A stretch of 64,000 nucleotides of DNA from Nitratireductor thuwali (GTDB lineage: Bacteria; Pseudomonadota; Alphaproteobacteria; Rhizobiales; Rhizobiaceae), in the NCBI RefSeq assembly GCF_036621415.1, contig NZ_CP030941.1, positions 1,920,001 through 1,984,000 of the forward strand, given 5' to 3'. Shown piece by piece: positions 20,744 through 29,021 of this stretch. Numbering within the stretch: position 1 is the stretch's first letter; every line of letters begins with the position of its first letter. The position numbers and the translations under genes were made by a program. Below the pieces are notes generated by a model. That model made no database searches and was not told where the DNA came from. It saw only the letters and a program-made list of their open reading frames with translations.

Positions 20744-21385
20744 TCAGTCCAGCAAAGGCCGCTCGAAATCGCCGGTCTTGGGGTCCATCACCCACAATTC
20801 GCCGCGTTCGATGTCGAACCAGGCGCCGTGAAGCGACAGCCGGCCCTTGTCCTCCAATATCTTCACGCATGGGAAGCTGCGCAGGTTCTCCACCTGATAG
20901 CGGACGGAAATGCGCTCCAGCGCCGTCTGGCGTTCGGCCGCGGTCATGCTGTTGCCGGCAAGCGCCGCCGCCGCCGGGGCGACCAGCCCCATCCATTTGC
21001 CGATGAAATCACCGGGCGAGAGCGGCTCGGCGGTAGGGTTCAGCGCCGCTCCGATGCCGCCGCAGCGGCCGTGGCCCATGATCACGATGCTCTTCACCTT
21101 CAGGCTTTGCACCGCAAACTCCAGCGCAGCCGACGTACCGTGGTGCCGGCCGTCGGGCGCATAGGGCGGCACCAGATTGGCCACGTTGCGCACCACGAAA
21201 AGCTCGCCCGGCCCGGCGTCGAATATCGTTTCGGGCGCGGCCCGTGAATCGCAGCAGGCGACTACCATGGTCTCGGGCTTCTGCCCGTCACGCGCCAGTG
21301 CCCGGTAGCGCTGGCTTTCGGCCGAATAACGCGAGGCCATGAAGCTGCGGTAGCCGGCGAGGAGGCGTTCGGGCAAATGTGTCAT
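20744..21385 (-). CDS. Beta-class carbonic anhydrase
   Basis: Interconverts CO2 and bicarbonate using zinc in the cytosol. From the ATG at 21385 (MTHLPERLL) the protein has 213 residues, the family norm. Zinc ligands are Cys44 and Asp46 of CCDSR, His105 and Cys108 in MGHGRCGG. Other core blocks are GELFVVRNVANLVPPY and the C-terminal LHGAWFDIERGELWVMD. The upstream Met (21421) only adds a non-family extension. Its 3' end lies 1 bp from the end of the convergent efflux gene. Confidence 0.95.
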   Translation of the reverse strand: MTHLPERLLAGYRSFMASRYSAESQRYRALARDGQKPETMVVACCDSRAAPETIFDAGPGELFVVRNVANLVPPYAPDGRHHGTSAALEFAVQSLKVKSIVIMGHGRCGGIGAALNPTAEPLSPGDFIGKWMGLVAPAAAALAGNSMTAAERQTALERISVRYQVENLRSFPCVKILEDKGRLSLHGAWFDIERGELWVMDPKTGDFERPLLD

Positions 21386-21433
21386 GGCGAGCCGAATAGC
21401 GCGGAACGACTGCCCGGGCAATATGGGAGGCGG

Positions 21434-22300
21434 TCAGCCTGCGGCCGCGATTCCCGCTTGCAGACGGCGCAAGGTGACCTGAGTTGCCGGCCGGATCATA
21501 CAGTCGATATCGGCGGCCAGCGTCAGTTCGTCGGCGCCGCGCGCGCATGCCCTCTCGACCGCCTGGAAAACGCCGGACGTGGCGTATCGCAACGCGTCCT
21601 CGGCTCCATCGCCCTTGAGCAGCCGCGACACGTATAGCGCCGCCACAAGATCGCCCGTCCCCTTGGGCGGGTTGTCGACAGCGGGATGTTCGGCAAGCAG
21701 TGCGCTGCCGGCAGACATGAGCAGGTTGCCGATGCTGCCCGCCGCCTCCCCGGGTGCCGACGTCACCAGCATCGCCGGCGGCTTGGCGTCCGATGCCGCG
21801 GCGCGGATGGCGGCGATCGAATCGAGTTTTCGCCCGGTCATCCAGGAAAGCTCGAAGCGGTTGGGCGTGGCCAGGTCCGCGATCGGCATCAGCCGGTCGC
21901 GGACGGCAGCGGCCGTGCTCTCCGCGACATACTGCCCCTCGGCGTCGCCCATCACCGGGTCGCAGACATAGAACGCCCGCGGGTTGGCCTTCTTGACCGC
22001 CGCGACGAGCGAGACAACGGCGTCGGCCTGCGAAGCCTCCCCCAGATAGCCGGAAGTGACCGCGCCGACCTGTCCCAGCCAGGGCGCCCGCTCCAGATCG
22101 CCCATGAAGGCGGAAAATTCTTCCGCCGGCGGCACGATGCGCGTGGCCGGCCCATGGCCTGGATGCCAGGGAAGCGCGATTGTCGGCACCGCCCAAACCG
22201 GATGGCCGCAGCTTTCCAGCGCGAAGACGATGGTGCGGTTGCCTACCGCGCCCCGCGCGACATGGCTCGATATGACGATGACCGCCTTGCCGTCCATCAT
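21434..22300 (-). CDS. pdxY: Pyridoxal kinase (PdxY-like)
   Basis: A PfkB/ribokinase-fold kinase that phosphorylates pyridoxal for PLP salvage; 288 residues. Conserved blocks are SSHVARGAVGNRTIVFALE near the N-terminus, the substrate region FYVCDPVMGD, TPNRFELSWMTGR, and the anion-hole motif KGTGDLVAALY with the catalytic Asp. The start is ATGATG at 22297-22300, with GGAG 8 bases upstream. The start overlaps the stop of the upstream small membrane gene, so translation is coupled. PdxY versus PdxK cannot be separated by eye. Confidence 0.9.
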   Translation of the reverse strand: MMDGKAVIVISSHVARGAVGNRTIVFALESCGHPVWAVPTIALPWHPGHGPATRIVPPAEEFSAFMGDLERAPWLGQVGAVTSGYLGEASQADAVVSLVAAVKKANPRAFYVCDPVMGDAEGQYVAESTAAAVRDRLMPIADLATPNRFELSWMTGRKLDSIAAIRAAASDAKPPAMLVTSAPGEAAGSIGNLLMSAGSALLAEHPAVDNPPKGTGDLVAALYVSRLLKGDGAEDALRYATSGVFQAVERACARGADELTLAADIDCMIRPATQVTLRRLQAGIAAAG

Positions 22301-22539
22301 GAACCCGACTCCGCGAGAAAAGAGAATATCCAGCCGATCACCAAGATGACCAGCACAACCGACAGCACACGGCCGATCCTGCGCCCCCACAGTTCCGCCC
22401 AATCGTCTTCGGGCGCGTCGTCGGCCTTGAAGTGCTTCTTTGTGCGGTCGATCAGCGGACGCGATTCGACCTCGCGGTTCACCCTGTCCAGGATGCCTTC
22501 CGATTCGTTCCGCCTGTCCCGAGGCTTCTTGTCGGCCAT
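22297..22539 (-). CDS. Small single-span membrane protein
   Basis: An 80-residue protein of unknown function. The N-terminal half is charged (MADKKPRDRRNES...) and the C-terminus carries one hydrophobic helix (about 57-75, VLSVVLVILVIGWIFSFL), giving a probable tail-anchored topology. I take the start as the ATG at 22539. It overlaps the pdxY start by four bases and is presumably co-transcribed with it. No family was recognised. Confidence 0.7.
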   Translation of the reverse strand: MADKKPRDRRNESEGILDRVNREVESRPLIDRTKKHFKADDAPEDDWAELWGRRIGRVLSVVLVILVIGWIFSFLAESGS

Positions 22540-22650
22540 GCAGCGCACCCGAATAATACCAGGGAAGACACCAGCCATTCCCAGCCATTCCATTATCAGG
22601 CGAATATCACTATTCTGCCGCCCGGTCGAATACGCTCCGGGGGCTTTTCT

Positions 22651-23274
22651 ATGATCCAGTCATTGCGCCTGCCCGCGCCTTCCATGCGCGGCGCCATCAT
22701 CCTGCTCGCCCTCTTGCCGCTCCTTTCGGCATGCGGGTTCAACACCATTCCGACCCGGGAGGAGCAGGCAAAGGCCGCCTGGAGCGAGGTTTTGAACCAG
22801 TACCAGCGCCGCGCCGACCTCATCCCCAACCTGGTGGAAACGGTGAAGGGCTATGCCTCCCACGAGCGCGAGGTGCTCCAGGCGGTGGTTGAAGCCCGTG
22901 CCAGGGCCACGAGCGTGCAGATTTCTCCGGACATGCTGGACAACCCCGAAGCTTTCAGAGCCTTCCAGGAAAGCCAGTCGCAGCTGACCAGTGCCCTTTC
23001 GCGCCTGCTGGCGGTGGTCGAAAACTACCCCGACCTCAAGGCCAGCCACAACTTCCTGGCGCTACAAGCCCAGCTCGAGGGCACGGAGAACCGTATCGCC
23101 GTTGCCCGTCGCGACTACATCGAGGCCGTGCGCCTCTACAACACGTCGCTGAGAACGCTGCCCACGATGCTTTGGGCGAAGTTCTGGTTCACCGACGCCG
23201 AGCCCTTGCCGAGCTTCACAGTCTCCGAGGAAAGCATGAGCCTGCCGAAGGTCGACTTCGGCAATGGGGGCTAG
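22651..23274 (+). CDS. lemA: LemA family lipoprotein
   Basis: A 207-residue envelope protein of the LemA family. The signal peptide ends in a lipobox LLSAC with the lipidated Cys at residue 28. The family core begins AAWSEVLNQYQRRADLIPNLVETVKGYASHE and continues through FQESQSQLTSALSRLLAVVENYPDLKAS to the conserved RIAVARRDYIEAVRLYN. The function of LemA is not established. It is followed by two TPM-domain genes, a very common trio in Proteobacteria. Confidence 0.93.
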   Translation: MIQSLRLPAPSMRGAIILLALLPLLSACGFNTIPTREEQAKAAWSEVLNQYQRRADLIPNLVETVKGYASHEREVLQAVVEARARATSVQISPDMLDNPEAFRAFQESQSQLTSALSRLLAVVENYPDLKASHNFLALQAQLEGTENRIAVARRDYIEAVRLYNTSLRTLPTMLWAKFWFTDAEPLPSFTVSEESMSLPKVDFGNGG

Positions 23275-23321
23275 GATCGCAATTGCGTTTCACGCAGCGC
23301 CCTTTCCAGAAAACGCCCACC

Positions 23322-24128
23322 ATGCGCCATCTCCTGGACCGGGCCGGCGGCGCCCTTGCCGGCCTCGCCCTGCTGCTCGCTGCAGCGCTGTGCGCCTATG
23401 CGGCCGGGCTGCCGGCGCTGACCGGCCGCGTCGTCGATCAGGCCGCCATCATCGACGACGCGACCGAACGGCAGCTGGTGCAGACGCTGGCCGATTTCGA
23501 GCAGCGATCGTCGGACCAGATCGTCGTCGCAACGATCCATGACCTCGGCGGGGAAGCCATCGAGCCTTATGCCAACCGGCTCTTCCGTAGCTGGGGTCTC
23601 GGCCAGGCCGGCGAGGACAACGGCGTTCTCCTGCTCGTGGCGGTCGATGACCGAAAGATGCGCATCGAGATCGGGTATGGGCTGGAAGGCACGCTGACCG
23701 ACCTGCATGCCAAGCTGATCATAGACAACACGATGGTTCCCGCCTTCCGCGCCGGAAATTTCTCCGGCGGCATCGAAGAGGCCGTCAACGACATCATCAT
23801 GGTGCTCGAAGGCAACGCCGCCGAGTTGGAGGCGCGCGCGCGGCGCTTTGCCCAGGATAATGAGGAACCTGTATGGCCGATCGTGCTGTTTCTGGTGGTG
23901 TGGAGCGTGATCTTCTTTGGCGGTTTTGCGATGGCCCTCCTGCCCCCGTTTTTCGGCCGGAAGATCGGCCCCAACCGTTACAAGTGGCTGGGCATGGACT
24001 TCAGATACAGTTCGGGCGGGGGGTCGCGCAGCGGCTCGGGCGGCGGCTGGTCGAGCGGCAGTAGCAGCGGCGGCTTTTCCGGCGGCGGCGGTTCGTCCGG
24101 CGGCGGCGGCGCATCGGGGAGCTGGTGA
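23322..24128 (+). CDS. TPM domain protein (YgcG family)
   Basis: A 268-residue envelope protein. A signal peptide (about 1-27, ending LCAYAAG) precedes a TPM_phosphatase domain (about 30-155) with VVDQAAIIDD, VVATIHDLGG, WGLGQAGEDNGVLLLVA and MRIEIGYGLEGTLTD. A transmembrane helix at about 190-210 follows. The tail from about 228 is almost only Gly and Ser and ends in SGGGGASGSW, the usual YgcG ending. The start is the ATG at 23322. A GTGA overlap joins it to the next gene. Confidence 0.92.
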   Translation: MRHLLDRAGGALAGLALLLAAALCAYAAGLPALTGRVVDQAAIIDDATERQLVQTLADFEQRSSDQIVVATIHDLGGEAIEPYANRLFRSWGLGQAGEDNGVLLLVAVDDRKMRIEIGYGLEGTLTDLHAKLIIDNTMVPAFRAGNFSGGIEEAVNDIIMVLEGNAAELEARARRFAQDNEEPVWPIVLFLVVWSVIFFGGFAMALLPPFFGRKIGPNRYKWLGMDFRYSSGGGSRSGSGGGWSSGSSSGGFSGGGGSSGGGGASGSW

Positions 24129-24763
24129 CGATGAACATATTGCCCGAAGCCGAACACGGCCGCATCGCGGCGGCGATCGCCGAGGCCGAGCGGCAAACCG
24201 CCGGCGAAATCTACTGCGTCCTGGCGCGGCGCAGCGACGACTATTTCTACCCTTCCGCCTTCTTCGTCGCCCTACCGATCCTGATCGTCAGCCTGCCATT
24301 GGCGCTTCTGGCCCACCACTGGTGGATCGATCTGCGGCCGGCGGTGCTGGTCGGCGGCCAGCTTGCCGCGCTCGCAAGCTCCCTTGCAATCCTGCTGGCG
24401 GCGCCCCGGCTGCGGCTCCTGCTCGTGCCGCCTCGTCTGCGATACCGGCGGGCCCACGAAAATGCCCTGCGGCAATTTCTGGCGCGCAACATCCACGCGA
24501 CGCGGCAGCGCACCGGCGTGCTCATCTTCATATCCCTGGCCGAACACTACGCTGAAGTGGTGGCCGATGCGGGCATCGCCGCTCACGTCCCGCAGGAGCG
24601 GTGGAACGAAGCCGTGGACCGGCTGACCGAGGCGGCGCGAAACGGCCGTCTGCCGGACGGCATTATCGCCGCCATCGGGCTCGTCGGGGCGGAGCTTGCC
24701 ACCCACTTCCCGCCCGGCGGGACAAAGCCCAACGAACTCGATGATCATGTAGTCGAGCTGTAG
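24125..24763 (+). CDS. TPM domain membrane protein
   Basis: A 212-residue protein starting at GTG 24125, overlapping the preceding stop; the in-frame ATG at 24131 is an alternative. The TPM-like fold is split around two central membrane helices (about 40-100): N-terminal EAERQTAGEIYCVLARRSDDY, and C-terminal RTGVLIFISLAEHYAEVVADAGIAAHVPQERW. This is the second TPM-type protein usually found after YgcG in lemA clusters. It has no signal peptide, and its role is unknown. Confidence 0.88.
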   Translation: MTMNILPEAEHGRIAAAIAEAERQTAGEIYCVLARRSDDYFYPSAFFVALPILIVSLPLALLAHHWWIDLRPAVLVGGQLAALASSLAILLAAPRLRLLLVPPRLRYRRAHENALRQFLARNIHATRQRTGVLIFISLAEHYAEVVADAGIAAHVPQERWNEAVDRLTEAARNGRLPDGIIAAIGLVGAELATHFPPGGTKPNELDDHVVEL

Positions 24764-24984
24764 CGGCGACTTGCCGACGCCGCTGAGAAACTGCGTGAGC
24801 GGCGCTGTCGCCGGAGCGCGGGAACGCGATCCGCGGGGCGGCATCAGGCATTTCGAAGGGCTTGCGACCTGCATCGAGAATGCGCCTGAACGGGCACCGA
24901 GGAAAAACCGTCGCCCGAAAAATGACCCCGGCGGAACGCTTCTCCTTGCCTCCACCCCACCGGCGCCGCTATGGTTAACAAATC

Positions 24985-25491
24985 ATGAAGACACTGGCGA
25001 TCGACATAAGAAAAGCTGAGCCTCATGACGCCGACGCGATTGCATCGGTGCACGACCGGGCCTGGCGTGGCGCCTATGCCGGCATCATCCCCCACAAGGC
25101 GCTCAACAGGATGGTCGGCCGGCGCGGCACGAGCTGGTGGGCCGACGCCATCAAGCGCAAGGCGACGGTGCTTGTCGTGGAAATCGGCGGGGAAGTCGCC
25201 GGCTACGCGACTCTGGGCCGCAACAGGGCGCGCGAGCTCAAGCAGCAGGGCGAGATTTACGAGCTCTACCTCAGCCCCGAATATCAGGGCATCGGCCTCG
25301 GCACCCGGCTTTTCTCCGCCGCGCGCGAGATGCTCCGCAGCCACGGTTTCGACGGGCTGGTGGTCTGGGCGCTCGAGGAGAACGAGGGAGCGCTCGCCTT
25401 TTACGAAGGCGCCGGCGGCAGGGACGTTGCCGAAGGCGTGGAAGTCTTCGACAGCAAGGCCCTGCGCAAGATCGCCTTCGCCTGGGCCTGA
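24985..25491 (+). CDS. GNAT family N-acetyltransferase
   Basis: A 168-residue acetyltransferase. It opens with IDIRKAEPHDADAIASVHDRAWRGAYAGIIP, a pattern typical of GNAT proteins that act on small amines or peptides. The acetyl-CoA motif is in ELYLSPEYQGIGLGTRLF (about 92-109), and the C-terminal ALEENEGALAFYEGAGG is motif B. The substrate is not predictable. The 221-bp gap upstream holds no gene. The gene precedes ppa by 122 bp on the same strand. Confidence 0.9.
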   Translation: MKTLAIDIRKAEPHDADAIASVHDRAWRGAYAGIIPHKALNRMVGRRGTSWWADAIKRKATVLVVEIGGEVAGYATLGRNRARELKQQGEIYELYLSPEYQGIGLGTRLFSAAREMLRSHGFDGLVVWALEENEGALAFYEGAGGRDVAEGVEVFDSKALRKIAFAWA

Positions 25492-25613
25492 CGGCATCGG
25501 GTCTTCTGGCCGGTCTTCGGCCAAAAATGCACCCCTGCGCCAAACGCCGCATTGCCTGCGGGAGCGAGAGCGGGTAGTCACCCCCCAGCTTTCAACCATT
25601 CGCGGGAAGTTTC

Positions 25614-26153
25614 ATGCGCATCGAAGCCATCTCCATTGGCGACAATCCCCCTGAAGACGTCAACGTCATCATCGAGGTCCCGGTCGGCGGCCAGCCGATC
25701 AAATACGAGATGGACAAGGAAGCCGGGACGCTGATCGTCGACCGCTTTCTTTACACACCGATGACCTATCCGGGCAATTACGGCTTCGTGCCGCACACCC
25801 TTTCCGACGACGGGGACCCGATCGATGTCCTGGTCTGCAACACCCGTCAGCTCATCCCCGGCTGCGTCATCAATGTGCGCCCGATCGGCGTGCTGGTCAT
25901 GGAAGATAATTCCGGTCAGGACGAGAAGATCATCGCCGTACCCTCGCCGCACCTGACGCGCCGCTACGAGAAGGTCGAGAACTACACGGACCTGCCGGAG
26001 ATCACGCTGCAGCAGATCCAGCACTTCTTCGAGCACTACAAGGATCTGGAGCCCGGCAAGTGGGTGAAGATCGGCGACTGGATGGGTGCCGCCGACGCCC
26101 GCCGCCTGATCACCGAGGCCATCGAGCGGGCCAAAAAACCGGGCGCCGCCTGA
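25614..26153 (+). CDS. ppa: Inorganic pyrophosphatase
   Basis: A family I soluble pyrophosphatase that pulls biosynthetic reactions by hydrolysing PPi. At 179 residues it has the typical hexameric bacterial size. The metal-binding signature DGDPID is at residues 66-71, preceded by [12 protein letters not shown]. Other active-site residues are in EDEKIIAV-like [16 protein letters not shown] and [12 protein letters not shown]. The start is the ATG at 25614. Confidence 0.98.
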   Translation: MRIEAISIGDNPPEDVNVIIEVPVGGQPIKYEMDKEAGTLIVDRFLYTPMTYPGNYGFVPHTLSDDGDPIDVLVCNTRQLIPGCVINVRPIGVLVMEDNSGQDEKIIAVPSPHLTRRYEKVENYTDLPEITLQQIQHFFEHYKDLEPGKWVKIGDWMGAADARRLITEAIERAKKPGAA

Positions 26154-26166
26154 CCTTCCGCTTTGA

Positions 26167-26193
26167 GGATGACGGCTCAATGAACCGTCATCC
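26167..26193. terminator. Possible bidirectional terminator
   Basis: GGATGACGG (26167-26175) pairs perfectly with CCGTCATCC (26185-26193) between the convergent ppa and secreted-protein genes. There is no U-tract on either side, so termination is uncertain. Confidence 0.4.
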
Positions 26194-26205
26194 GGCGCAC
26201 GGGCT

Positions 26206-26808
26206 CTATCCGTTATCGGCGCGCGTGAAATCGGGCACCGGCACATCGCCGGCGTCGATCACCGGCTGGTCGGCGCCGCAGGCGAAATCGCGTGCCTGAT
26301 TGTCGGCGATGCGGCGCGCTTTCTCATTGGCGCCGGGATTGCCCGTCGCCACCACATAGCCGACGGCGCACCCCTCCCATTCGCCGATCTGCCCGACCCT
26401 CTCGACGACCAGCACCTCCGTCTCCTCGTCGACCGATTCGGGACCGGAGACGAACCAGCGGTGGATGGTGGCAAAGGGGACGGAACGGTCGCCGTCGCGC
26501 GAGATGCGCCATTCGACCTTCGGGCCTGCCTCGTTGAAAGAGCTGAAGGATTCCCAGGCAGGCGCCAGGTCGCCCTGCTGCGGAAAACCGTAGAACAGAG
26601 ATTCGCGGGCATCGCTGTAATAGATGAAGACCGGATAGCCCTTGTATCCGGAGCAGACGAGATTGCTCCAGTCCTCCCCGTCCTGGCCCATGGCGAACAC
26701 CGTGCAATCGTTTTCCGCATTGATGTCGGTATAGGCGCTTTCGATCTCCTCCGCGCCCGCCGCAAAAGCCATGCCTATTGTGACGACACCTGCCAGGAAA
26801 AGGCGCAT
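26206..26808 (-). CDS. Secreted protein of unknown function
   Basis: A 200-residue hypothetical protein. The start at 26808 (MRLFLAGVV) has a strong GGAGGAAG binding site and gives a clear signal peptide (about 1-18, cleavage after AFAAGA). The mature part is acidic and has four cysteines that could form two disulfides (in NDCTVFAMG, LVCSGYKG, WEGCAVGYV and DFACGAD). I recognise no family. A periplasmic location is inferred from the signal and the Cys pattern. The extension to 26886 lacks a ribosome binding site. Confidence 0.75.
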   Translation of the reverse strand: MRLFLAGVVTIGMAFAAGAEEIESAYTDINAENDCTVFAMGQDGEDWSNLVCSGYKGYPVFIYYSDARESLFYGFPQQGDLAPAWESFSSFNEAGPKVEWRISRDGDRSVPFATIHRWFVSGPESVDEETEVLVVERVGQIGEWEGCAVGYVVATGNPGANEKARRIADNQARDFACGADQPVIDAGDVPVPDFTRADNG

Positions 26809-26936
26809 TTCTTCCTCCGAGACGCTGTTGCGGTCTGCAGTTTGAAGCCGGTCGCGAAATGCGACACGGCTTCGGGAAGGGATCATGCGCCATCGGGCGG
26901 ATAGTTCAAGACGACGACCCGCGAAAACCGGTCATC

Positions 26937-27045
26937 CTCTAGAGCATTTTGCAGTCAGGTGGAATCACCTGACGTCGCAAAAATGCGGCAAAAACAAGTA
27001 GATAGAGCAGATCAGCGTTTCAGTGAAACGATGATCTGCTCTAGA
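26937..27045. repeat. Palindromic intergenic repeat (family D)
   Basis: A roughly 105-bp element bounded by CTCTAGAGC and GCTCTAGAG. It contains three nested inverted repeats: GCATTTTGC...GCAAAAATGC, CAGGTGGAATCACCTG, and GAGCAGATCA-GCGTTTCAGTGAAACG-ATGATCTGCTC. I recognise this as a type found repeatedly in Mesorhizobium-like genomes. Its right end overlaps the stop codon of yggT. Confidence 0.8.
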
Positions 27046-27331
27046 GAATGGCCGGCGCCACCGTGGTGATGATGAACTGCCGCACGAAGAAGAGCAGGAG
27101 AAGCAGGATGATCGGCGAGATGTCTATGCCGCCGAGATCGGGCATGACATTGCGGATCGGCCGCAGCGCAGGCTCGGTGACCTTGTACAGGAAATTGCCG
27201 ATCGTGCCCACGAACTGGTTGTTCGGGTTGACCACATTGAAGGCGTAGAGCCATGAAAAGATTGCGGATCCGATGATCAGCCACCAGTAAATGTCGAGCG
27301 CCATGATGATGGTCTGGATGAGCGCGGTCAT
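27041..27331 (-). CDS. YggT family membrane protein
   Basis: A 96-residue inner-membrane protein with two hydrophobic hairpin regions: about 5-27 ([24 protein letters not shown]) and about 63-95. The conserved YggT centre is [37 protein letters not shown]. YggT proteins have been linked to osmotic tolerance and to cell division/envelope loci, but their mechanism is unknown. The start at 27331 is preceded by GGAGA. The stop codon TAG is formed inside the end of the neighbouring palindromic repeat. Confidence 0.9.
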   Translation of the reverse strand: MTALIQTIIMALDIYWWLIIGSAIFSWLYAFNVVNPNNQFVGTIGNFLYKVTEPALRPIRNVMPDLGGIDISPIILLLLLFFVRQFIITTVAPAIL

Positions 27332-27415
27332 ACGGTTCTCCGTGGCCGTCTGGAACGAAGGTTTCGCGACATGTAGCCACTGCCGCCCGCGACGGCAAGC
27401 CCGCAAACGCGACGC

Positions 27416-27444
27416 TTGACACCGATGGGCCCCTGGCAATAAAT
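27416..27444 (+). promoter_or_regulatory. Sigma-70 promoter of tRNA-Ala
   Basis: TTGACA (27416-27421), a 17-base spacer and ATAAAT (27439-27444) lie 20 bases before the mature tRNA 5' end. This is close to consensus and fits a strong housekeeping promoter. Confidence 0.7.
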
Positions 27445-27464
27445 GCGCGGCATCCAGGCTGAAC

Positions 27465-27540
27465 GGGGCTGTAGCTCAGATGGGAGAGCGCATCGTTCGC
27501 AATGATGAGGTCAGGGGTTCGATTCCCCTCAGCTCCACCA
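27465..27540 (+). tRNA. tRNA-Ala (anticodon CGC)
   Basis: A 76-base cloverleaf with encoded CCA. Acceptor GGGGCTG pairs with CAGCTCC (with a G-U pair at position 3). The D arm is GCTC/GAGC, the anticodon stem CATCG/TGATG has loop TTCGCAA, and the T arm is AGGGG/CCCCT. The anticodon CGC reads the alanine codon GCG. Confidence 0.95.
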
Positions 27541-27571
27541 GCCGGACAATTCCACCTGGCCCCGTTTCCGC

Positions 27572-27835
27572 TCAGGCCATCCCCAGCGCGGCCTTGTAGA
27601 GGTCGATCATCGCCTCTTCTTCCTGTCGCTCCGCCTGATCCTTCTTGCGCAGGCGCACGATGGTGCGGACCGCTTTGGTATCGAAGCCGGTGCCCTTCAT
27701 TTCGGCGTAGATTTCCTTGATATCCTCGGAAATCGTCTGCTTTTCCTCTTCCAATCGTTCGATGCGCTCGATGAACGACCGCAACTGTCCGGCGGCAACG
27801 GTTTGGGCGGTTTCATTGGTGATGTCATCGGCCAT
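27572..27835 (-). CDS. gapR: GapR family nucleoid-associated protein (DUF2312)
   Basis: An 87-residue all-helical DNA-binding protein. In Caulobacter the family member GapR clamps overtwisted, AT-rich DNA ahead of replication and transcription and supports topoisomerases. The sequence covers the whole family: [53 protein letters not shown], with coiled-coil helices and a basic DNA-binding stretch. The start is the ATG at 27835. It is convergent with tRNA-Ala, 31 bp from its end. Confidence 0.92.
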   Translation of the reverse strand: MADDITNETAQTVAAGQLRSFIERIERLEEEKQTISEDIKEIYAEMKGTGFDTKAVRTIVRLRKKDQAERQEEEAMIDLYKAALGMA

Positions 27836-27941
27836 GGCGAACTCCGGAATCTGTGGGAAAAGCGCGACTCAGGGCGCGCGAAAGGACTGCGGTTCGATGC
27901 ATCAGCCGCCCGCCCCGGTCAAGCCCGAATAAGCGATAGAA

Positions 27942-28005
27942 AAATGAGCTGAGACCGCCTTTTCCCGGCGAAAATGGCGTCAAAGCGGGCCGAAATGAGC
28001 TGAGA
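27942..28005. repeat. Two direct 13-bp repeats upstream of gapR
   Basis: AAATGAGCTGAGA occurs at 27942-27954 and 27993-28005 (51 bp apart start to start), between gapR and DUF1244. A related CCAGCTCGTTT follows at about 28017. They could be operator sites or a short duplicated promoter segment. Confidence 0.5.
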
Positions 28006-28026
28006 TTCGGCCAAAACCAGCTCGTT

Positions 28027-28335
28027 TCAATGGTCTTTGGGGCGATTTTCCCGGAAGGCGTCGGCCTGTTCGGGAGTTGCCTCCCTCTGATATTTGTCCC
28101 GCCACTCATCATAGGGCATGCCGTAGACGATCTCGCGCGACTGCGCCTTGTCGAGGGCGATGCCGGCTTCCGCCGCCGCCTCGCGATACCAGTTGGACAG
28201 GCAGTTGCGGCAAAATCCCGCCAGATTCATCAGGTCGATATTCTGCACGTCCGTGCGCTCGCGCAGATGGGAGACCAACCGGCGAAAGGCGGCCGCCTCA
28301 AGATCGCGCTTTTGTTCCTCGCTCAATGGGGTCAT
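28027..28335 (-). CDS. DUF1244 domain protein
   Basis: A 102-residue cytosolic protein of the DUF1244 family. The conserved core is AAAFRRLVSHLRERTDVQNIDLMNLAGFCRNCLSNWYREAA, which contains a CxxC pair, followed by IVYGMPYDEWRDKYQ. The CRNC motif could hold a metal, but this is inference. The start at 28335 (MTPLSEEQ) is supported by GGAGG and GAGG just upstream; the ATG at 28374 is a weaker alternative. Function unknown. Confidence 0.88.
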   Translation of the reverse strand: MTPLSEEQKRDLEAAAFRRLVSHLRERTDVQNIDLMNLAGFCRNCLSNWYREAAAEAGIALDKAQSREIVYGMPYDEWRDKYQREATPEQADAFRENRPKDH

Positions 28336-28502
28336 CGATCCTCGCCTCCAACAAGACAGTGTCCATCCGATCATATCGGCGCATGGCGGCGAAGGGTCAA
28401 TGGCTGCATGGCACTCCATGGAGCTTCCGGCGCGCTAAACGGTTCAGCGCAGCGGCGCGTTGACACGGGCACGCACATTGCCGAAAAGGATGGCATGCTG
28501 AA

Positions 28503-29021
28503 ATGTCGAAGCAGTACCTGAAAATGCGGTTTGGGAGCTTGAACATAAGCTGGCGCAAGGCCGTCATCGCGGCCGCCGCCGCGTCGGGGTTTTATGCGGC
28601 GGGCTCGACGCCCGCCCTGGCCGATTTCCGCGTATGCAATGCTACGCAGAATCTTGTCGGCGTCGCCATCGGCTACCGCGCCCGCGCCGGCTGGATCAGC
28701 GAAGGCTGGTGGCACATCGACGCTTCGAGCTGCAAGACGCTCATCGAGGGCCCGCTTGAATCGCGCTACTACTACCTGTACGCCGAGGATGCCGCGCGCG
28801 GCGGCCGCTGGGAAGGCGACATCGACATGTGCGTGGCCGACAAGGAATTCAAGATTGCCGGCGTGACCGACTGCTTTGCGCGCGGCTTTCAGCGCGCGGG
28901 CTTCCAAGAATATGACACAGGCGAACAGGAGAACTGGATGGTGCAGCTGACCGACGGTCCGACGCCGGACCCCACTGCCGGCGATGGTCCGGCCACCGTC
29001 ACGGGAACACCCGATCCATGA
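28503..29021 (+). CDS. DUF1036 secreted protein
   Basis: A 172-residue protein with a signal peptide (about 1-41, cleavage after TPALA). The DUF1036 domain that follows has FRVCNATQNLVGVAIGYRARAGWISEGWWHIDASSCKTLIEGPLESRYYYLYAEDA and CFARGF near the end, with four Cys likely oxidised in the periplasm. The last 25 residues are Pro/Asp/Thr-rich. Its last codon overlaps the pyk start (ATGA, 29018-29021), so a periplasmic protein and a glycolytic enzyme are translationally coupled. I recall this pairing as common in rhizobia. Confidence 0.9.
   Translation: MSKQYLKMRFGSLNISWRKAVIAAAAASGFYAAGSTPALADFRVCNATQNLVGVAIGYRARAGWISEGWWHIDASSCKTLIEGPLESRYYYLYAEDAARGGRWEGDIDMCVADKEFKIAGVTDCFARGFQRAGFQEYDTGEQENWMVQLTDGPTPDPTAGDGPATVTGTPDP

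Noticed and set aside
24001-24120. Gly/Ser-rich coding stretch as a spurious low-complexity frame
   Set aside because: It is the expected C-terminal tail of YgcG-type TPM proteins and is followed by a proper overlapping start.
27466-27540. tRNA-Ala as an integration site for an island
   Set aside because: No integrase, no duplicated tRNA 3' end and only core genes follow.
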